Shown: piece after piece, positions 42,483 to 50,752 of the stretch
Position numbering within the stretch: the stretch's first letter is position 1
Layout: the number at the start of each line of letters is the position of its first letter
Source of the DNA: Peptococcaceae bacterium UBA5752
GTDB lineage: Bacteria > Bacillota > Dehalobacteriia > UBA4068
DNA length: 64,000 bases
Assembly (NCBI GenBank): GCA_002419055.1
Contig: DIFI01000020.1
Coordinates: 15,692-79,691 of the forward strand
Direction of reading: 5' to 3'
Translations under genes and position numbers: made by a program
The notes under the pieces: generated by a model
Told to the model about the DNA's origin: nothing
Databases searched by the model: none
The model's input: only the letters and a program-made list of their open reading frames with translations

Positions 42483-43313
42483 TTAATGTTGCTTGTCCGT
42501 AAACATCTTACGCAAAGCATCGCCCAAAATCATAATATCTCTGGGCTGGCTATCGCCCATGGCATAGGATGTCGAAAGGCGCAAATATTCTATACTGCTC
42601 GGATTAGCTCCCACCAGCGTAGCCAGTACGATATCGAGCGCAAGTAAATCGCGTCCGATCAGCAGCGTGCTTTGCGGCAATTGTTGATAACCTTTATTTC
42701 CTTTTATACCATCAATTATTGTTAAATCCGGCTCCCTTAAATCATAAAGGTCAACTAATGCCCGCTGATACTGCTCCGGCGGCATCAACGCCAAATCGGG
42801 GGAACCGTTTGCGATATTGATAAAGCCCCCGCCGAATAAAGTACCGTTTTCCGACTTCAGTTTGGGGATATTAATCAAGGTATCGGCATGCAACAGACAT
42901 TGATAGATCTGCATTTGCTCCTTCGCTAAGTTGTTGGTTGTCGGTCTGGTTGCCGTGATCATCATCGAAAGATCAATAAAATCGACTTCCAAATCCTCAC
43001 ACAGTTGGGCATAACCGCTGATTTGCAGCACTTGATCAAAATCAAACCCATCAATAGCTTTACCTGCCAGTGTAACCATCCCGCAGCCTGCTCCGCGGGC
43101 AAGATTAATCAACGCCGCTACCACGGCAGGTGTAGTATTAATACCTGCTTCAGGTGGTACCGGCAACCCCCAATCTGGTAATATTACGATATTATCACCA
43201 CTGTTAACAAAAAACTCGATTCCTTCAAAAGCCGTCAGCATTTTGCTTATGGTATCTTCAATCTCGGTGGCTGAAGGCTGCTGCTTAAAAGCCCACGAAG
43301 CGATAATGGACAT
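42483..43313 (-). CDS. DUF362 domain-containing protein
   Basis: A 276-residue protein with the DUF362 core: NIVILPDWGLPVPPEAGINTTP, LINIPKLKSE and LTIIDGIKGNKGY, with LLIGRDLLALDIVLATLVG near the end. The family is widespread in anaerobes, often with ferredoxin domains; no CxxCxxC cluster is present here, so this is the ferredoxin-less form. The biochemical role is unknown. GGAGGTACGTAG precedes ATG 43313, and a consensus-like promoter is at 43353-43380. The gene is not overlapped by hflX; 200 AT-rich bases lie between. Confidence 0.85.
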   Translation of the reverse strand: MSIIASWAFKQQPSATEIEDTISKMLTAFEGIEFFVNSGDNIVILPDWGLPVPPEAGINTTPAVVAALINLARGAGCGMVTLAGKAIDGFDFDQVLQISGYAQLCEDLEVDFIDLSMMITATRPTTNNLAKEQMQIYQCLLHADTLINIPKLKSENGTLFGGGFINIANGSPDLALMPPEQYQRALVDLYDLREPDLTIIDGIKGNKGYQQLPQSTLLIGRDLLALDIVLATLVGANPSSIEYLRLSTSYAMGDSQPRDIMILGDALRKMFTDKQH

Positions 43314-43352
43314 CTACGTACCTCCAAAAATTTGTGGTTATTTTATTATATT

Positions 43353-43380
43353 ATTATACCACAATTGAGGTGTAGGACAA
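43353..43380 (-). promoter_or_regulatory. Promoter for the DUF362 gene
   Basis: On the minus strand TTGTCC (43375-43380) and TATAAT (43353-43358) are separated by 16 bases, with TGG directly before the -10 (extended). It lies between the small membrane protein gene and the DUF362 gene. Confidence 0.7.
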
Positions 43381-43401
43381 AAGCTCTTAGGAATAAAAAT
43401 A

Positions 43402-43581
43402 TTAACAAAGCAGCGCCCAAACGAAAAGCAAGAATAAAGCCACCCCAATCAAAAATGCGGGGCAGGCAAGCATTGAAATCAGCAGGGTGGCAATGGCAAT
43501 AATCAATATGATATCGCCCGTACCATGACCACAAATAAGCCGTTCAATGTGTTTACGGAATTTATTATGAATACCGCCCAT
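43402..43581 (-). CDS. Small hydrophobic membrane protein, 59 residues
   Basis: Read leftward from ATG 43581, with AGGAG eight bases upstream. The N-terminal 21 residues are basic and polar (MGGIHNKFRKHIERLICGHG). The remaining 38 residues are almost wholly hydrophobic and contain a central Cys-Pro (SMLACPAF), which suggests a two-helix hairpin or one long membrane span. It ends WALLC. I recognise no family. It is divergent from nth and upstream of the DUF362 gene. A possible TATAAT lies about 30 bases upstream of its ATG. The good ribosome site and clear membrane topology support a real gene. Confidence 0.68.
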   Translation of the reverse strand: MGGIHNKFRKHIERLICGHGTGDIILIIAIATLLISMLACPAFLIGVALFLLFVWALLC

Positions 43582-43643
43582 ATAACATTCTCCTAAGTGC
43601 TTTTTTATATTATATGGTTCAGGTATTAATATGGTGAATTATG

Positions 43644-43672
43644 TTGCCTTATTGGTGGATTTACGCTATTAT
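43644..43672 (+). promoter_or_regulatory. Promoter for nth, giving a nearly leaderless message
   Basis: TTGCCT at 43644-43649, a 17-base spacer and TATTAT at 43667-43672. Transcription would start at about 43679-43680, which is the nth ATG itself. Confidence 0.6.
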
Positions 43673-43679
43673 GTGAAAT

Positions 43680-44306
43680 ATGGGTAAGCAAAAACAGCAA
43701 CAAATATTAAAAATATTAGAGGATACTTACCGGGGAAGCGGTACAGCGCTGCAATTCGGCTCGCTGTTTCAGCTTCTGGTTGCGGTAATGCTGTCGGCTC
43801 AGACCAATGATAATCAGGTAAATGCTATTACCGGGCAATTATTTGCCCGTTACCCAATGGCTGCCGATTTTGCTTCTTTAACGGCAGCAGATCTTGAACC
43901 GCTAATAAGTTCATGCGGACTTTATAAAAACAAGGCAAAGAATATTATTGCGTCAGCAAAGATGATTTGTGAATGCTATAGTGGCGAGGTGCCTTGTAAT
44001 AAAGAGGCCCTGATTAAATTGCCAGGTGTTGGCGCCAAGACAGCTAATGTTGTATTGAGTGTTGGCTTCGGCATCCCGGCACTGGCTGTTGATACGCATG
44101 TTTTTCGTGTTGCTAATCGGTTGGGTTTAGCCGAGGCAAAAACTCCGGAGCAAACCGAAACTCAACTGTGCGCATTGATACCACGGGAACAATGGGGAGA
44201 TGCTCATCATTGGTTGATCTGGCATGGCCGCAAAATTTGTAAAGCAAAGCATCCTCAGTGCAGCGAATGTCCATTAAACAATGTGTGCCCTTCAAATCAA
44301 GGATAG
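43680..44306 (+). CDS. nth: Endonuclease III
   Basis: A 208-residue DNA glycosylase/AP lyase for oxidised pyrimidines. The helix-hairpin-helix LPGVGAKTANVVLS contains the catalytic Lys, and the catalytic Asp is in ALAVDTHVFRVANRLGL. The iron-sulfur cluster motif is C-x6-C-x2-C-x5-C (CKAKHPQCSECPLNNVC). Length is standard. No Shine-Dalgarno precedes ATG 43680, and a promoter places the transcript start at the ATG, so the message may be leaderless. An S41 protease gene follows 18 bases after. Confidence 0.95.
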   Translation: MGKQKQQQILKILEDTYRGSGTALQFGSLFQLLVAVMLSAQTNDNQVNAITGQLFARYPMAADFASLTAADLEPLISSCGLYKNKAKNIIASAKMICECYSGEVPCNKEALIKLPGVGAKTANVVLSVGFGIPALAVDTHVFRVANRLGLAEAKTPEQTETQLCALIPREQWGDAHHWLIWHGRKICKAKHPQCSECPLNNVCPSNQG

Positions 44307-44324
44307 GGTAATAAGGAGAAATAA

Positions 44325-45815
44325 ATGAAAATTAATAACAAAAATATATTTAGTTGTTTATTGGTTATATTTATTTTAGTACTGGCTTTATCTTCAGTAG
44401 CAGCCACGGTAGAGACTGACAGTACCTCGTCTGATGTCAGTGACGAAACGGCTACGCTGCTCTACCTGCAATATAATTCTTACTATGATTTATCGGATGA
44501 AGTGCTGGAGGCAAAAACAGCTGAAGATATGATCTCCGCATTGCAAAAACAGGATATCTGGGCAAGCTATATGACAGCGGAACAATACAAGCAAGTGTCT
44601 CTTAATGTTTCCGGAGATATTATCGGTATTGGTGTGCAAATGGAGGAGCAATCCGGCAAGGTGGTAATTATTGGTACAGTCGTCGGTGCCTCGGCAGCCA
44701 AGGCCGGTTTAAAAAAAGATGATATAATCGTTAAGGTTGACGGTACTTCCACGGAGGGCATGACATCTGCGGAAGTTAAGCAATTGTTGACCGGTGAGCT
44801 TTATACACAAGTCGAAGTTACAGTGGAGAGAAACGGACGACAAATCACCAAAAAAATAAATCGAGTGCGTGTAGAAACGCAAAGTGTTGGCAGCCTGATG
44901 CTCGAAGATGATATCGGTTATTTGCGTATTTACCAATTTACCGATCATACATACGATCAAGTTAAGTCCGAGGTTACTGCTCTGCAAAAGAGTGGCATGA
45001 AAAAGCTGGTGCTTGATCTTCGCGATTGTCCGGGAGGGGTTGTCAATTCTGCGGTTGATGTCTGTGGTCTTTTGGCTGCAACAGGTCCGGAAGCTTTTGT
45101 AGTTACTAGAAGTGGGTATAGGAGCTTTTATGTAGCAGATGAAGATATTGAGACAATAGATATTCCATTGGCGGTACTGATTAATGGATCTACGGCCAGC
45201 GCCGCGGAGTTTCTGGCTGCTGATATCCAGGACGAAAATGTAGGAGTATTGATTGGTGAACAGAGTTACGGCAAGGGCTTTATCCAACACATGGTGAAAT
45301 TGCCGAGCGGCGCGGGAATAAAATTTACAATTGCCAAATATATCTCGCGCGGCTATCAGGATATTGATGAATCCGGCGGTGTGATGCCCGATCTCTATTT
45401 GACCGACAAAGATGCTCAATTAGCAAAGTCCATAAGTTATTTAAAGGATGTTAAAGCTGATCCTCAGCGCATTTCGGTATTTATCGGCAAAGCAAATGTG
45501 GCAGCGATTGGTGTTTGGAGTACGCTACCAGGGGTATCTTTCCTCCAAGGTGGTAAATCATATGCGGCTGCCGCATCATTACTGTCGGCGTTTGGCTGGG
45601 AGGTCAGTTATGCCGATGGCTGCATCTATTGTTATGACGGTCAAAACCGCTTAATTATAGATACAGCTGCTAAAAAAGTTATTGGAGGCGGCACGACTGC
45701 CGATATAATCGTTAAATATGGTATTGCTTATCTACCGTTATCTTTTTTAAGAAAATTAGACTATACAGTCAATTGGGATAGCACCGGCCAGGTTGTAAGA
45801 ATATATAGTAATTAA
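44325..45815 (+). CDS. S41 family C-terminal processing peptidase with PDZ and copper-amine-oxidase-like domain
   Basis: A 496-residue exported protease. Residues 7-27 are a signal peptide or membrane anchor. PDZ occupies about 95-180 (VVGASAAKAGLKKDDIIVKVDG). The S41 domain has LDLRDCPGGVV and the catalytic pair Ser292 (STASAAEF) and Lys317 (SYGKGFIQ). Residues 410-496 form a copper amine oxidase N-terminal-like domain (KSYAAAASLLSAFGWEV ... YLPLSFLRKLDYTVNWD), common on Negativicute envelope proteins and likely a wall-binding module rather than an oxidase. It is probably envelope protein processing. AAGGAG precedes ATG 44325. Confidence 0.92.
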   Translation: MKINNKNIFSCLLVIFILVLALSSVAATVETDSTSSDVSDETATLLYLQYNSYYDLSDEVLEAKTAEDMISALQKQDIWASYMTAEQYKQVSLNVSGDIIGIGVQMEEQSGKVVIIGTVVGASAAKAGLKKDDIIVKVDGTSTEGMTSAEVKQLLTGELYTQVEVTVERNGRQITKKINRVRVETQSVGSLMLEDDIGYLRIYQFTDHTYDQVKSEVTALQKSGMKKLVLDLRDCPGGVVNSAVDVCGLLAATGPEAFVVTRSGYRSFYVADEDIETIDIPLAVLINGSTASAAEFLAADIQDENVGVLIGEQSYGKGFIQHMVKLPSGAGIKFTIAKYISRGYQDIDESGGVMPDLYLTDKDAQLAKSISYLKDVKADPQRISVFIGKANVAAIGVWSTLPGVSFLQGGKSYAAAASLLSAFGWEVSYADGCIYCYDGQNRLIIDTAAKKVIGGGTTADIIVKYGIAYLPLSFLRKLDYTVNWDSTGQVVRIYSN

Positions 45816-45822
45816 ATAATGC

Positions 45823-45850
45823 TTGTATCATAAACATCATCTGCTATACA
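45823..45850 (+). promoter_or_regulatory. Possible promoter for the SpoIVFA-like gene
   Basis: TTGTAT, a 16-base spacer and TATACA, in the 71-base gap after the S41 gene. The match is moderate. Confidence 0.4.
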
Positions 45851-45886
45851 TATAAATAGTAAAAAAGAACATAAGCAGGTGATAAT

Positions 45887-46552
45887 ATGGGCAGTATTAA
45901 TGATTATAATTGGGATTATCAAGAAAAACCCAAAAAAAGCCGTCGGCCTTTTGTCTTCCGCTTTGGGCGGCAGATATTATTGGCGGCTGCTTTTTTTGTC
46001 GTAGTAGCAGCTTTTATCAACGCTGATAATATTATAGGCAGTGCGGCACGCTATGTGATGGGAGAAGGACTTGATATGAATAGCAGCTGGGTTGATTTTG
46101 ATTCCGCCAAAGTCAATACAGGAGAAGATGATGATGTAGCTGTAATGGCCGATGCAGCCGCTCCGGAGGCTTTTTTGGCGCCTGCATCCGGAGTTGTTGT
46201 CAGAGATATTACCGTAAGCGAAGATGGCGTTGCAACTGAAAAAGGCATTATCATCCGTGGTGAGGCCGGACAAAAGGTCAAAGCGGCAGCGGACGGAGAG
46301 GTATTATATCTTGGCGAAAGCAGCGACGGGATGATTGTGCAGATAGAGCATAGTGGTGGGTATTATAGTGTTTATCAGGGGTTAAGCGAAATTGCAGCCA
46401 AAAATAATGATAGCGTTACCGCAGGCGATATTATTGGCAGTAGCGAATCAGGAGAAATTATCTTTTCAGTTTTTAATGATCAAGGAGAGCTAAATCCACT
46501 GGATTTACTTTTTGGAGAAACGGAAGCTTCAACAAACGCGGCAGGGGAATGA
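45887..46552 (+). CDS. Degenerate LytM/M23 membrane protein, SpoIVFA-like
   Basis: A 221-residue protein with one membrane helix (residues 28-46), an acidic linker and a C-terminal LytM fold (from FLAPASGVVV near residue 103). The active-site residues of M23 peptidases are missing: the H-x-G-x-D position reads EKGIIIRG and the HxH position reads EIIFSV, so it is not an enzyme. The pattern IEHSGGYYSVYQGLSEI and NPLDLLF fits SpoIVFA, a regulator of the SpoIVFB intramembrane protease encoded upstream of rplU in spore-formers. Here SpoIVFB is absent and the next gene is TIGR03960. AGCAGGTGATA precedes ATG 45887. Confidence 0.72.
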   Translation: MGSINDYNWDYQEKPKKSRRPFVFRFGRQILLAAAFFVVVAAFINADNIIGSAARYVMGEGLDMNSSWVDFDSAKVNTGEDDDVAVMADAAAPEAFLAPASGVVVRDITVSEDGVATEKGIIIRGEAGQKVKAAADGEVLYLGESSDGMIVQIEHSGGYYSVYQGLSEIAAKNNDSVTAGDIIGSSESGEIIFSVFNDQGELNPLDLLFGETEASTNAAGE

Positions 46553-46603
46553 AGTATCAGCGAAGAAGATATTAAGGGTAGAATATAAGAGTCATTTTGG
46601 GGA

Positions 46604-48484
46604 GTGTTAACGATTAGTATTTGGCCGCAAATAAAAAAGAATTTGCCAGATGTACAAAAACCAGCTCAATATATTGGCGGTGAATTTAATCAAATCAGTA
46701 AAGATGCTGCAAAGGTCTCAGCCAGTATGGTTTTTTGTTTCCCCGATACCTATGAAATTGGCATGTCTCATTTGGGTTTAAGAATCATATATGAGGCAAT
46801 TAACGCAGAAGAAGATTTGCTTTGCGAACGTGCGTTCGCACCCCAGGCTGATATGGAAGCGAAGCTGCGGCAGCAACATCTGCCGCTGTTTTCGCTGGAA
46901 AATCATCGACCGCTAAAAGAATTTGATATTGTTGGTTTTACACTTCAGTATGAAATGAGCTATAGTAATGTTTTGAATATGCTTGAGCTGGCAGAAATAC
47001 CTTTAATAGCCGCCGATCGTATGGGCTGGCCGTTAGTAATTGCCGGCGGGCCTTGTGTTTATAATCCGGAGCCGCTTAGCGATTTTATTGACGTTTTTGT
47101 CATCGGCGAGGGCGAGCAGGTAAGTATCGAGTTGATGCGCCTAGTCAAAGAAATTAAAAATGAAGGCGGAGATAAACAGGAATTATTAAATCGAGCATTA
47201 AAGATAGATGGTTTATATATTCCTTGCTTCTATAAAAAAGTTGCCGCCAAAACCGGCGTTATCATTAGAGAGCCGGAGAGTGGACAAGTCCCGGCAGTAG
47301 TAAAAAAGCGCCTTTGTGTTGACTTGGACAAGACTGTTTTCCCGCTCAAAGCATTATTGCCAAATATCCAGACCGTGCATGATCGGCTAATGCTGGAAAT
47401 TATGCGCGGTTGTGGGCGCGGCTGTCGTTTTTGTCAGGCGGGTATCATATATCGGCCGATTCGTGAACGAGATCCGGATCTTTTGCGCGAACAGGCGCGG
47501 CAGCTTGTCGCGGCTACCGGCTATGAAGATATCGGATTGTTGTCGCTTTCGTCCGCCGATTATTCCTGTATCAGTGAATTAATCGATATGCTGATGGCAG
47601 ACCACAGTTGCCGTAATGTAGGAGTGGCTTTGCCCTCGTTGCGGGTAGATGCTTTTTCGGTAGATTTAGCTGCCAAAGTACAGCAGGTACGCAAAAGCGG
47701 CTTGACATTTGCCCCGGAGGCGGGCAGCCAGCAGCTACGTAATATCATTAACAAGGGTGTTAGCGAAGAGAATATTTTCGCCGCAACCGAAGCGGCCTTT
47801 TCGCAAGGATATACTGCCATTAAACTATATTTTATGATTGGTTTGCCATATGAGAGCAACGAGGATGTAGTGGCTATCGCTGATTTAGCGCAAAGAGTGT
47901 TGCTTGCGGGCAGAAAAGTTAAACCGGCGGAAATTCGCAAGCCGCTGAAACTGACTTTGGGTGTAGCCTCTTTTGTGCCTAAACCGCATACGCCTTTTCA
48001 ATGGCATGGCGCTAATAACGAAGAGGTTTTAAAAGAAAAACAGGAGTTGCTTAAAAAGCAACTAAGGCCGATTAAAAGTATCACGTTAAATTATCATGAT
48101 ATTACAACGAGTCTTTTAGAGGCGGCATTTGCCCGCGGGGATAGCCGTCTGGGCAAAGTATTACTGCGAGCCCATGATAAAGGCTGCCGTTTTGATGGTT
48201 GGAAGGAATATTTCCGGGCTGATTTATGGGCGCAGGCCTTTGTGGAAGAAGGGCTTGATTATCGTAATATTGCCACCCAGACATTTGCATGCGATGATGC
48301 GTTGCCGTGGCAGCATATCAGCTGTGGTATAGATAGTGATTGGTTATGGCAGGAAAATCTCAAAGCAGCTTCCGGTCAACCTACAGTTGACTGCAGGAAC
48401 GGTGATTGTAACGGCTGCGGAGTTTGTGCTAATTTAGCTTCAGCCAATGTTTTGGCCACCAGAGCAGGTGATGACCATGAATAA
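46604..48484 (+). CDS. TIGR03960 family B12-binding radical SAM protein
   Basis: A 626-residue protein. A cobalamin-binding-like Rossmann domain occupies the N-terminal part (FCFPDTYEIGMSHLGLRIIYEAI; LVIAGGPCVYNPEPLSDFID). The radical SAM cluster CGRGCRFC is near residue 270 (MRGCGRGCRFCQAG). The end has a cysteine cluster (CRNGDCNGCGVC). The family always pairs with TIGR03936, here overlapping by eight bases, next to rng and rplU, so an RNA or ribosome modification is suspected but not shown. The start is uncertain: GTG 46604 overlaps the only purine-rich site (GGGGAGTG), and the next in-frame candidates are ATT codons. Confidence 0.88.
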   Translation: MLTISIWPQIKKNLPDVQKPAQYIGGEFNQISKDAAKVSASMVFCFPDTYEIGMSHLGLRIIYEAINAEEDLLCERAFAPQADMEAKLRQQHLPLFSLENHRPLKEFDIVGFTLQYEMSYSNVLNMLELAEIPLIAADRMGWPLVIAGGPCVYNPEPLSDFIDVFVIGEGEQVSIELMRLVKEIKNEGGDKQELLNRALKIDGLYIPCFYKKVAAKTGVIIREPESGQVPAVVKKRLCVDLDKTVFPLKALLPNIQTVHDRLMLEIMRGCGRGCRFCQAGIIYRPIRERDPDLLREQARQLVAATGYEDIGLLSLSSADYSCISELIDMLMADHSCRNVGVALPSLRVDAFSVDLAAKVQQVRKSGLTFAPEAGSQQLRNIINKGVSEENIFAATEAAFSQGYTAIKLYFMIGLPYESNEDVVAIADLAQRVLLAGRKVKPAEIRKPLKLTLGVASFVPKPHTPFQWHGANNEEVLKEKQELLKKQLRPIKSITLNYHDITTSLLEAAFARGDSRLGKVLLRAHDKGCRFDGWKEYFRADLWAQAFVEEGLDYRNIATQTFACDDALPWQHISCGIDSDWLWQENLKAASGQPTVDCRNGDCNGCGVCANLASANVLATRAGDDHE

Positions 48485-49118
48485 ATGGCGCTTATCTCTT
48501 TCTATCAGCGGCAAAATTGTCTATTTATCGCATCTCGATTTATTAGCCTCTTTTGAGCGCGCTTTGCGGCGCAGCGGTTTACCTGTTGCTTATTCATTAG
48601 GGTTTAATCCTCATATGCTTATATCCTGGGGGCCCGCCCATCCTGTTGGCGTTGGTGGTGACAATGAATATTGCGATCTGGTATTTGCCGAGCCGGTGGA
48701 CGAGCAATGGCAGCAACAGTTGAATGCTGTGCTGCCGGATGGTCTGCATCTAAATTCAGCGCGTCCGTTATTAGATGGCGCAACTTCCTTGATGGCAGCG
48801 ATTAATTACGCTCAATATCTGATAGAATTACCGGATAATGTTAATACCACAGCTCTTGATGTGGCTATTGAGCAGTTGTTTAAATCGGATAGTTGTGTTA
48901 TTGAGCGTATTAGCCCCAAAGCGCGTAAGCGTTTGGATATTCGCGGCGCCATAGACATGCTTAAACGAGATGGCAAGCTGCTTTGTTTGAGTTGTCGGCT
49001 GGGCGGTACACCAACGCCAAAAATCAGCGAATTGGCTGAAATATTGGGGGTTACAGTCTGCTCAGCACGGCGGACAGGATTATTTATTGATGGTAACAAC
49101 GGCAAGATACTGCCGTGA
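48477..49118 (+). CDS. TIGR03936 family protein (DUF2344)
   Basis: A 213-residue protein. ATG 48477 follows AGCAGGTG at six bases and overlaps the end of the TIGR03960 gene. It contains SGKIVYLSHLDLLASFERALRRSGLPVAYS and GFNPHMLISWGPAHPVGVGG, which define DUF2344/TIGR03936. In many genomes it is fused to or adjacent to the TIGR03960 radical SAM protein, and the pair is treated as one functional unit of unknown reaction. The tail is short and normal. rng follows 27 bases on. Confidence 0.9.
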   Translation: MNKWRLSLSISGKIVYLSHLDLLASFERALRRSGLPVAYSLGFNPHMLISWGPAHPVGVGGDNEYCDLVFAEPVDEQWQQQLNAVLPDGLHLNSARPLLDGATSLMAAINYAQYLIELPDNVNTTALDVAIEQLFKSDSCVIERISPKARKRLDIRGAIDMLKRDGKLLCLSCRLGGTPTPKISELAEILGVTVCSARRTGLFIDGNNGKILP

Positions 49119-49145
49119 TATAAAGTTTAATGGTAGGTGAATTGG

Positions 49146-50615
49146 ATGTACAGAGAGTTGTTGATAATTATTGAGGAAGAGGATACAACAATTGCCTTAA
49201 TGGATGACCGTCAGTTGTCAGAAATATATTTTCAACAATCACCGAGCAAACATTTAATCGGAAATATCTATAAAGGTGTTGTAGAGAATGTATTGCCGGG
49301 TATGCAGGCCGCTTTTGTTGATATTGGGTTGGAAAAGAATAGTTTTCTCTATGTTGATGATGTGTTACCGCCTACACGGTTAGATGAAGAAACAGTGTCT
49401 TCTCAAAGGCACAGTATTGATGAGCTCTTGAAGGTGGGACAGGAGGTTTTGGTTCAGGTATTTAAGGAACCGTATGGCAGCAAGGGCGCTCGGGTGACCA
49501 TGCAGTATACGCTGCCGGGTCGTTATTTGGTTTTATTGCCCAATGATAATTATATAGCGGTTTCTCGGCGGATCGAGGATAATTGCAAAAGAGAGCGGTT
49601 GAAAGAGCTCGTTAAAGAAATACTGCCAAAGGAAATGGGTGTCATCATTCGTACCGTGGCGGAAAACGTCGGTCAGGAAGAATTGGCAGCAGATTTAAAA
49701 TTATTGGTAAAACAATGGCGGCGTATTCAAGGAAAGTCAGTGAAAAGCCCGCCGCTGGCGCTGATTCATAGAGATCTGGATTTACTGAAACGAATTATTC
49801 GCGATACCAATGCTGCTGATTTAGAGCGAATTGTTGTTAATTCATGGGAAACAGCAGAAAAGGTTAAGGAGCTAATCATTGCCTTAGCGCCGACTTTACT
49901 TCAGGAAGTAATTGTCAGAGACGATGTTGATTTGTTTGATGAGTATGATATTTTTGGTCAAATGGAAAAAGCGCTGAGGCGTAAGGTTTGGCTAAAAAGT
50001 GGCGGTTATATTGTCTTTGATCAAATGGAAGCATTGACGGCTGTTGATGTCAATACAGGTAAATATGTCGGTTCCAATGATTTATCGGAAACAATTTTTA
50101 AAACCAATGCTGAAGCGGCAGTAGAGATAGCCCGCCAATTAAGATTGCGTAATATCGGCGGCATTATCATTGTCGATTTTATCGATATGGAGAATATTGC
50201 CGATAAACAGAAATTACTGGCCTTAATGGAGACCGAACTGAAGAAAGACCGCACGCGTGTAACATTGATGGGAATGACGCAATTAGGTTTAATAGAGATG
50301 ACACGCAAAAAAATCGGTCATGATATTTCTCATGATGCAGAAAAAGAATGTCCTTTTTGTGCAGGCAAAGGACGAATATTTTCTGAAGAAACAATGGTGC
50401 GTTTTCTGAAACGCCAAATAGAACAGCAGGCGCGTCAAACAGACGCGGATACAATCTATGTTGAAGCAAACCCTCTGGTAGTGGCATGTTTGGCGGGAAT
50501 GCGCGGGCGTTATTTAAATGATTTAGAACAAAAAATAAATAAAAAAATAATAGTAACTTCAAATGAAAATCAAAGCTATGAACAAAGCGTTGTCAGACCT
50601 CAATTTGATGATTAA
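49146..50615 (+). CDS. rng: Ribonuclease E/G family protein (RNase G)
   Basis: A 489-residue endoribonuclease. ATG 49146 is preferred because AGGTGA lies five bases before it, over an upstream GTG at 49137. An S1 RNA-binding domain (GNIYKGVVENVLPGMQAAFVDIG) comes first. The catalytic DNase I-like domain has VNTGKYVGSNDLSETIFKTN and the magnesium aspartates in LTAVDVNTG and GIIIVDFIDM. The zinc-link CPFCAGKG follows. It processes rRNA ends and turns over mRNA. Its position next to rplU-rpmA is conserved in Clostridia and Negativicutes. Confidence 0.94.
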   Translation: MYRELLIIIEEEDTTIALMDDRQLSEIYFQQSPSKHLIGNIYKGVVENVLPGMQAAFVDIGLEKNSFLYVDDVLPPTRLDEETVSSQRHSIDELLKVGQEVLVQVFKEPYGSKGARVTMQYTLPGRYLVLLPNDNYIAVSRRIEDNCKRERLKELVKEILPKEMGVIIRTVAENVGQEELAADLKLLVKQWRRIQGKSVKSPPLALIHRDLDLLKRIIRDTNAADLERIVVNSWETAEKVKELIIALAPTLLQEVIVRDDVDLFDEYDIFGQMEKALRRKVWLKSGGYIVFDQMEALTAVDVNTGKYVGSNDLSETIFKTNAEAAVEIARQLRLRNIGGIIIVDFIDMENIADKQKLLALMETELKKDRTRVTLMGMTQLGLIEMTRKKIGHDISHDAEKECPFCAGKGRIFSEETMVRFLKRQIEQQARQTDADTIYVEANPLVVACLAGMRGRYLNDLEQKINKKIIVTSNENQSYEQSVVRPQFDD

Positions 50616-50627
50616 TAAAAAATATGC

Positions 50628-50656
50628 TTGACGCAAGAATATGCTTGTGATAGAAT
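50628..50656 (+). promoter_or_regulatory. Promoter for rplU-rpmA
   Basis: TTGACG at 50628-50633, a 17-base spacer and TAGAAT at 50651-50656. It begins just after the rng stop. Confidence 0.85.
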
Positions 50657-50662
50657 TTATCT

Positions 50663-50752
50663 GTTATGTTGCCAAACCGCTCCGAACAGGTTTTAGAAGT
50701 GCACTTTTGCCACCTGATTTGGGCGAGACTATTAAGTAGGGGAGGTGCAACA
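50663..50752 (+). promoter_or_regulatory. Ribosomal protein L21 leader (structured autoregulatory 5' UTR)
   Basis: A nested structure fills the leader. TGTTGC (50667-50672) pairs with GCAACA (50747-50752), which abuts the ATG and sequesters the ribosome site AGGGGAGG. Inside are CCAAA/TTTGG, then CAGGT/ACCTG, capped by the palindrome AAGTGCACTT (50697-50706). The architecture agrees with the L21 leader known in Firmicutes, which is proposed to let L21 repress its own translation. I cannot score it against a covariance model here. Confidence 0.65.

Noticed and set aside
43346..43534. 62-residue minus-strand frame in the region of the small membrane protein
   Set aside because: It is out of frame with the 59-residue gene that has the AGGAG site and a proper ATG at 43581; no ribosome site of its own.
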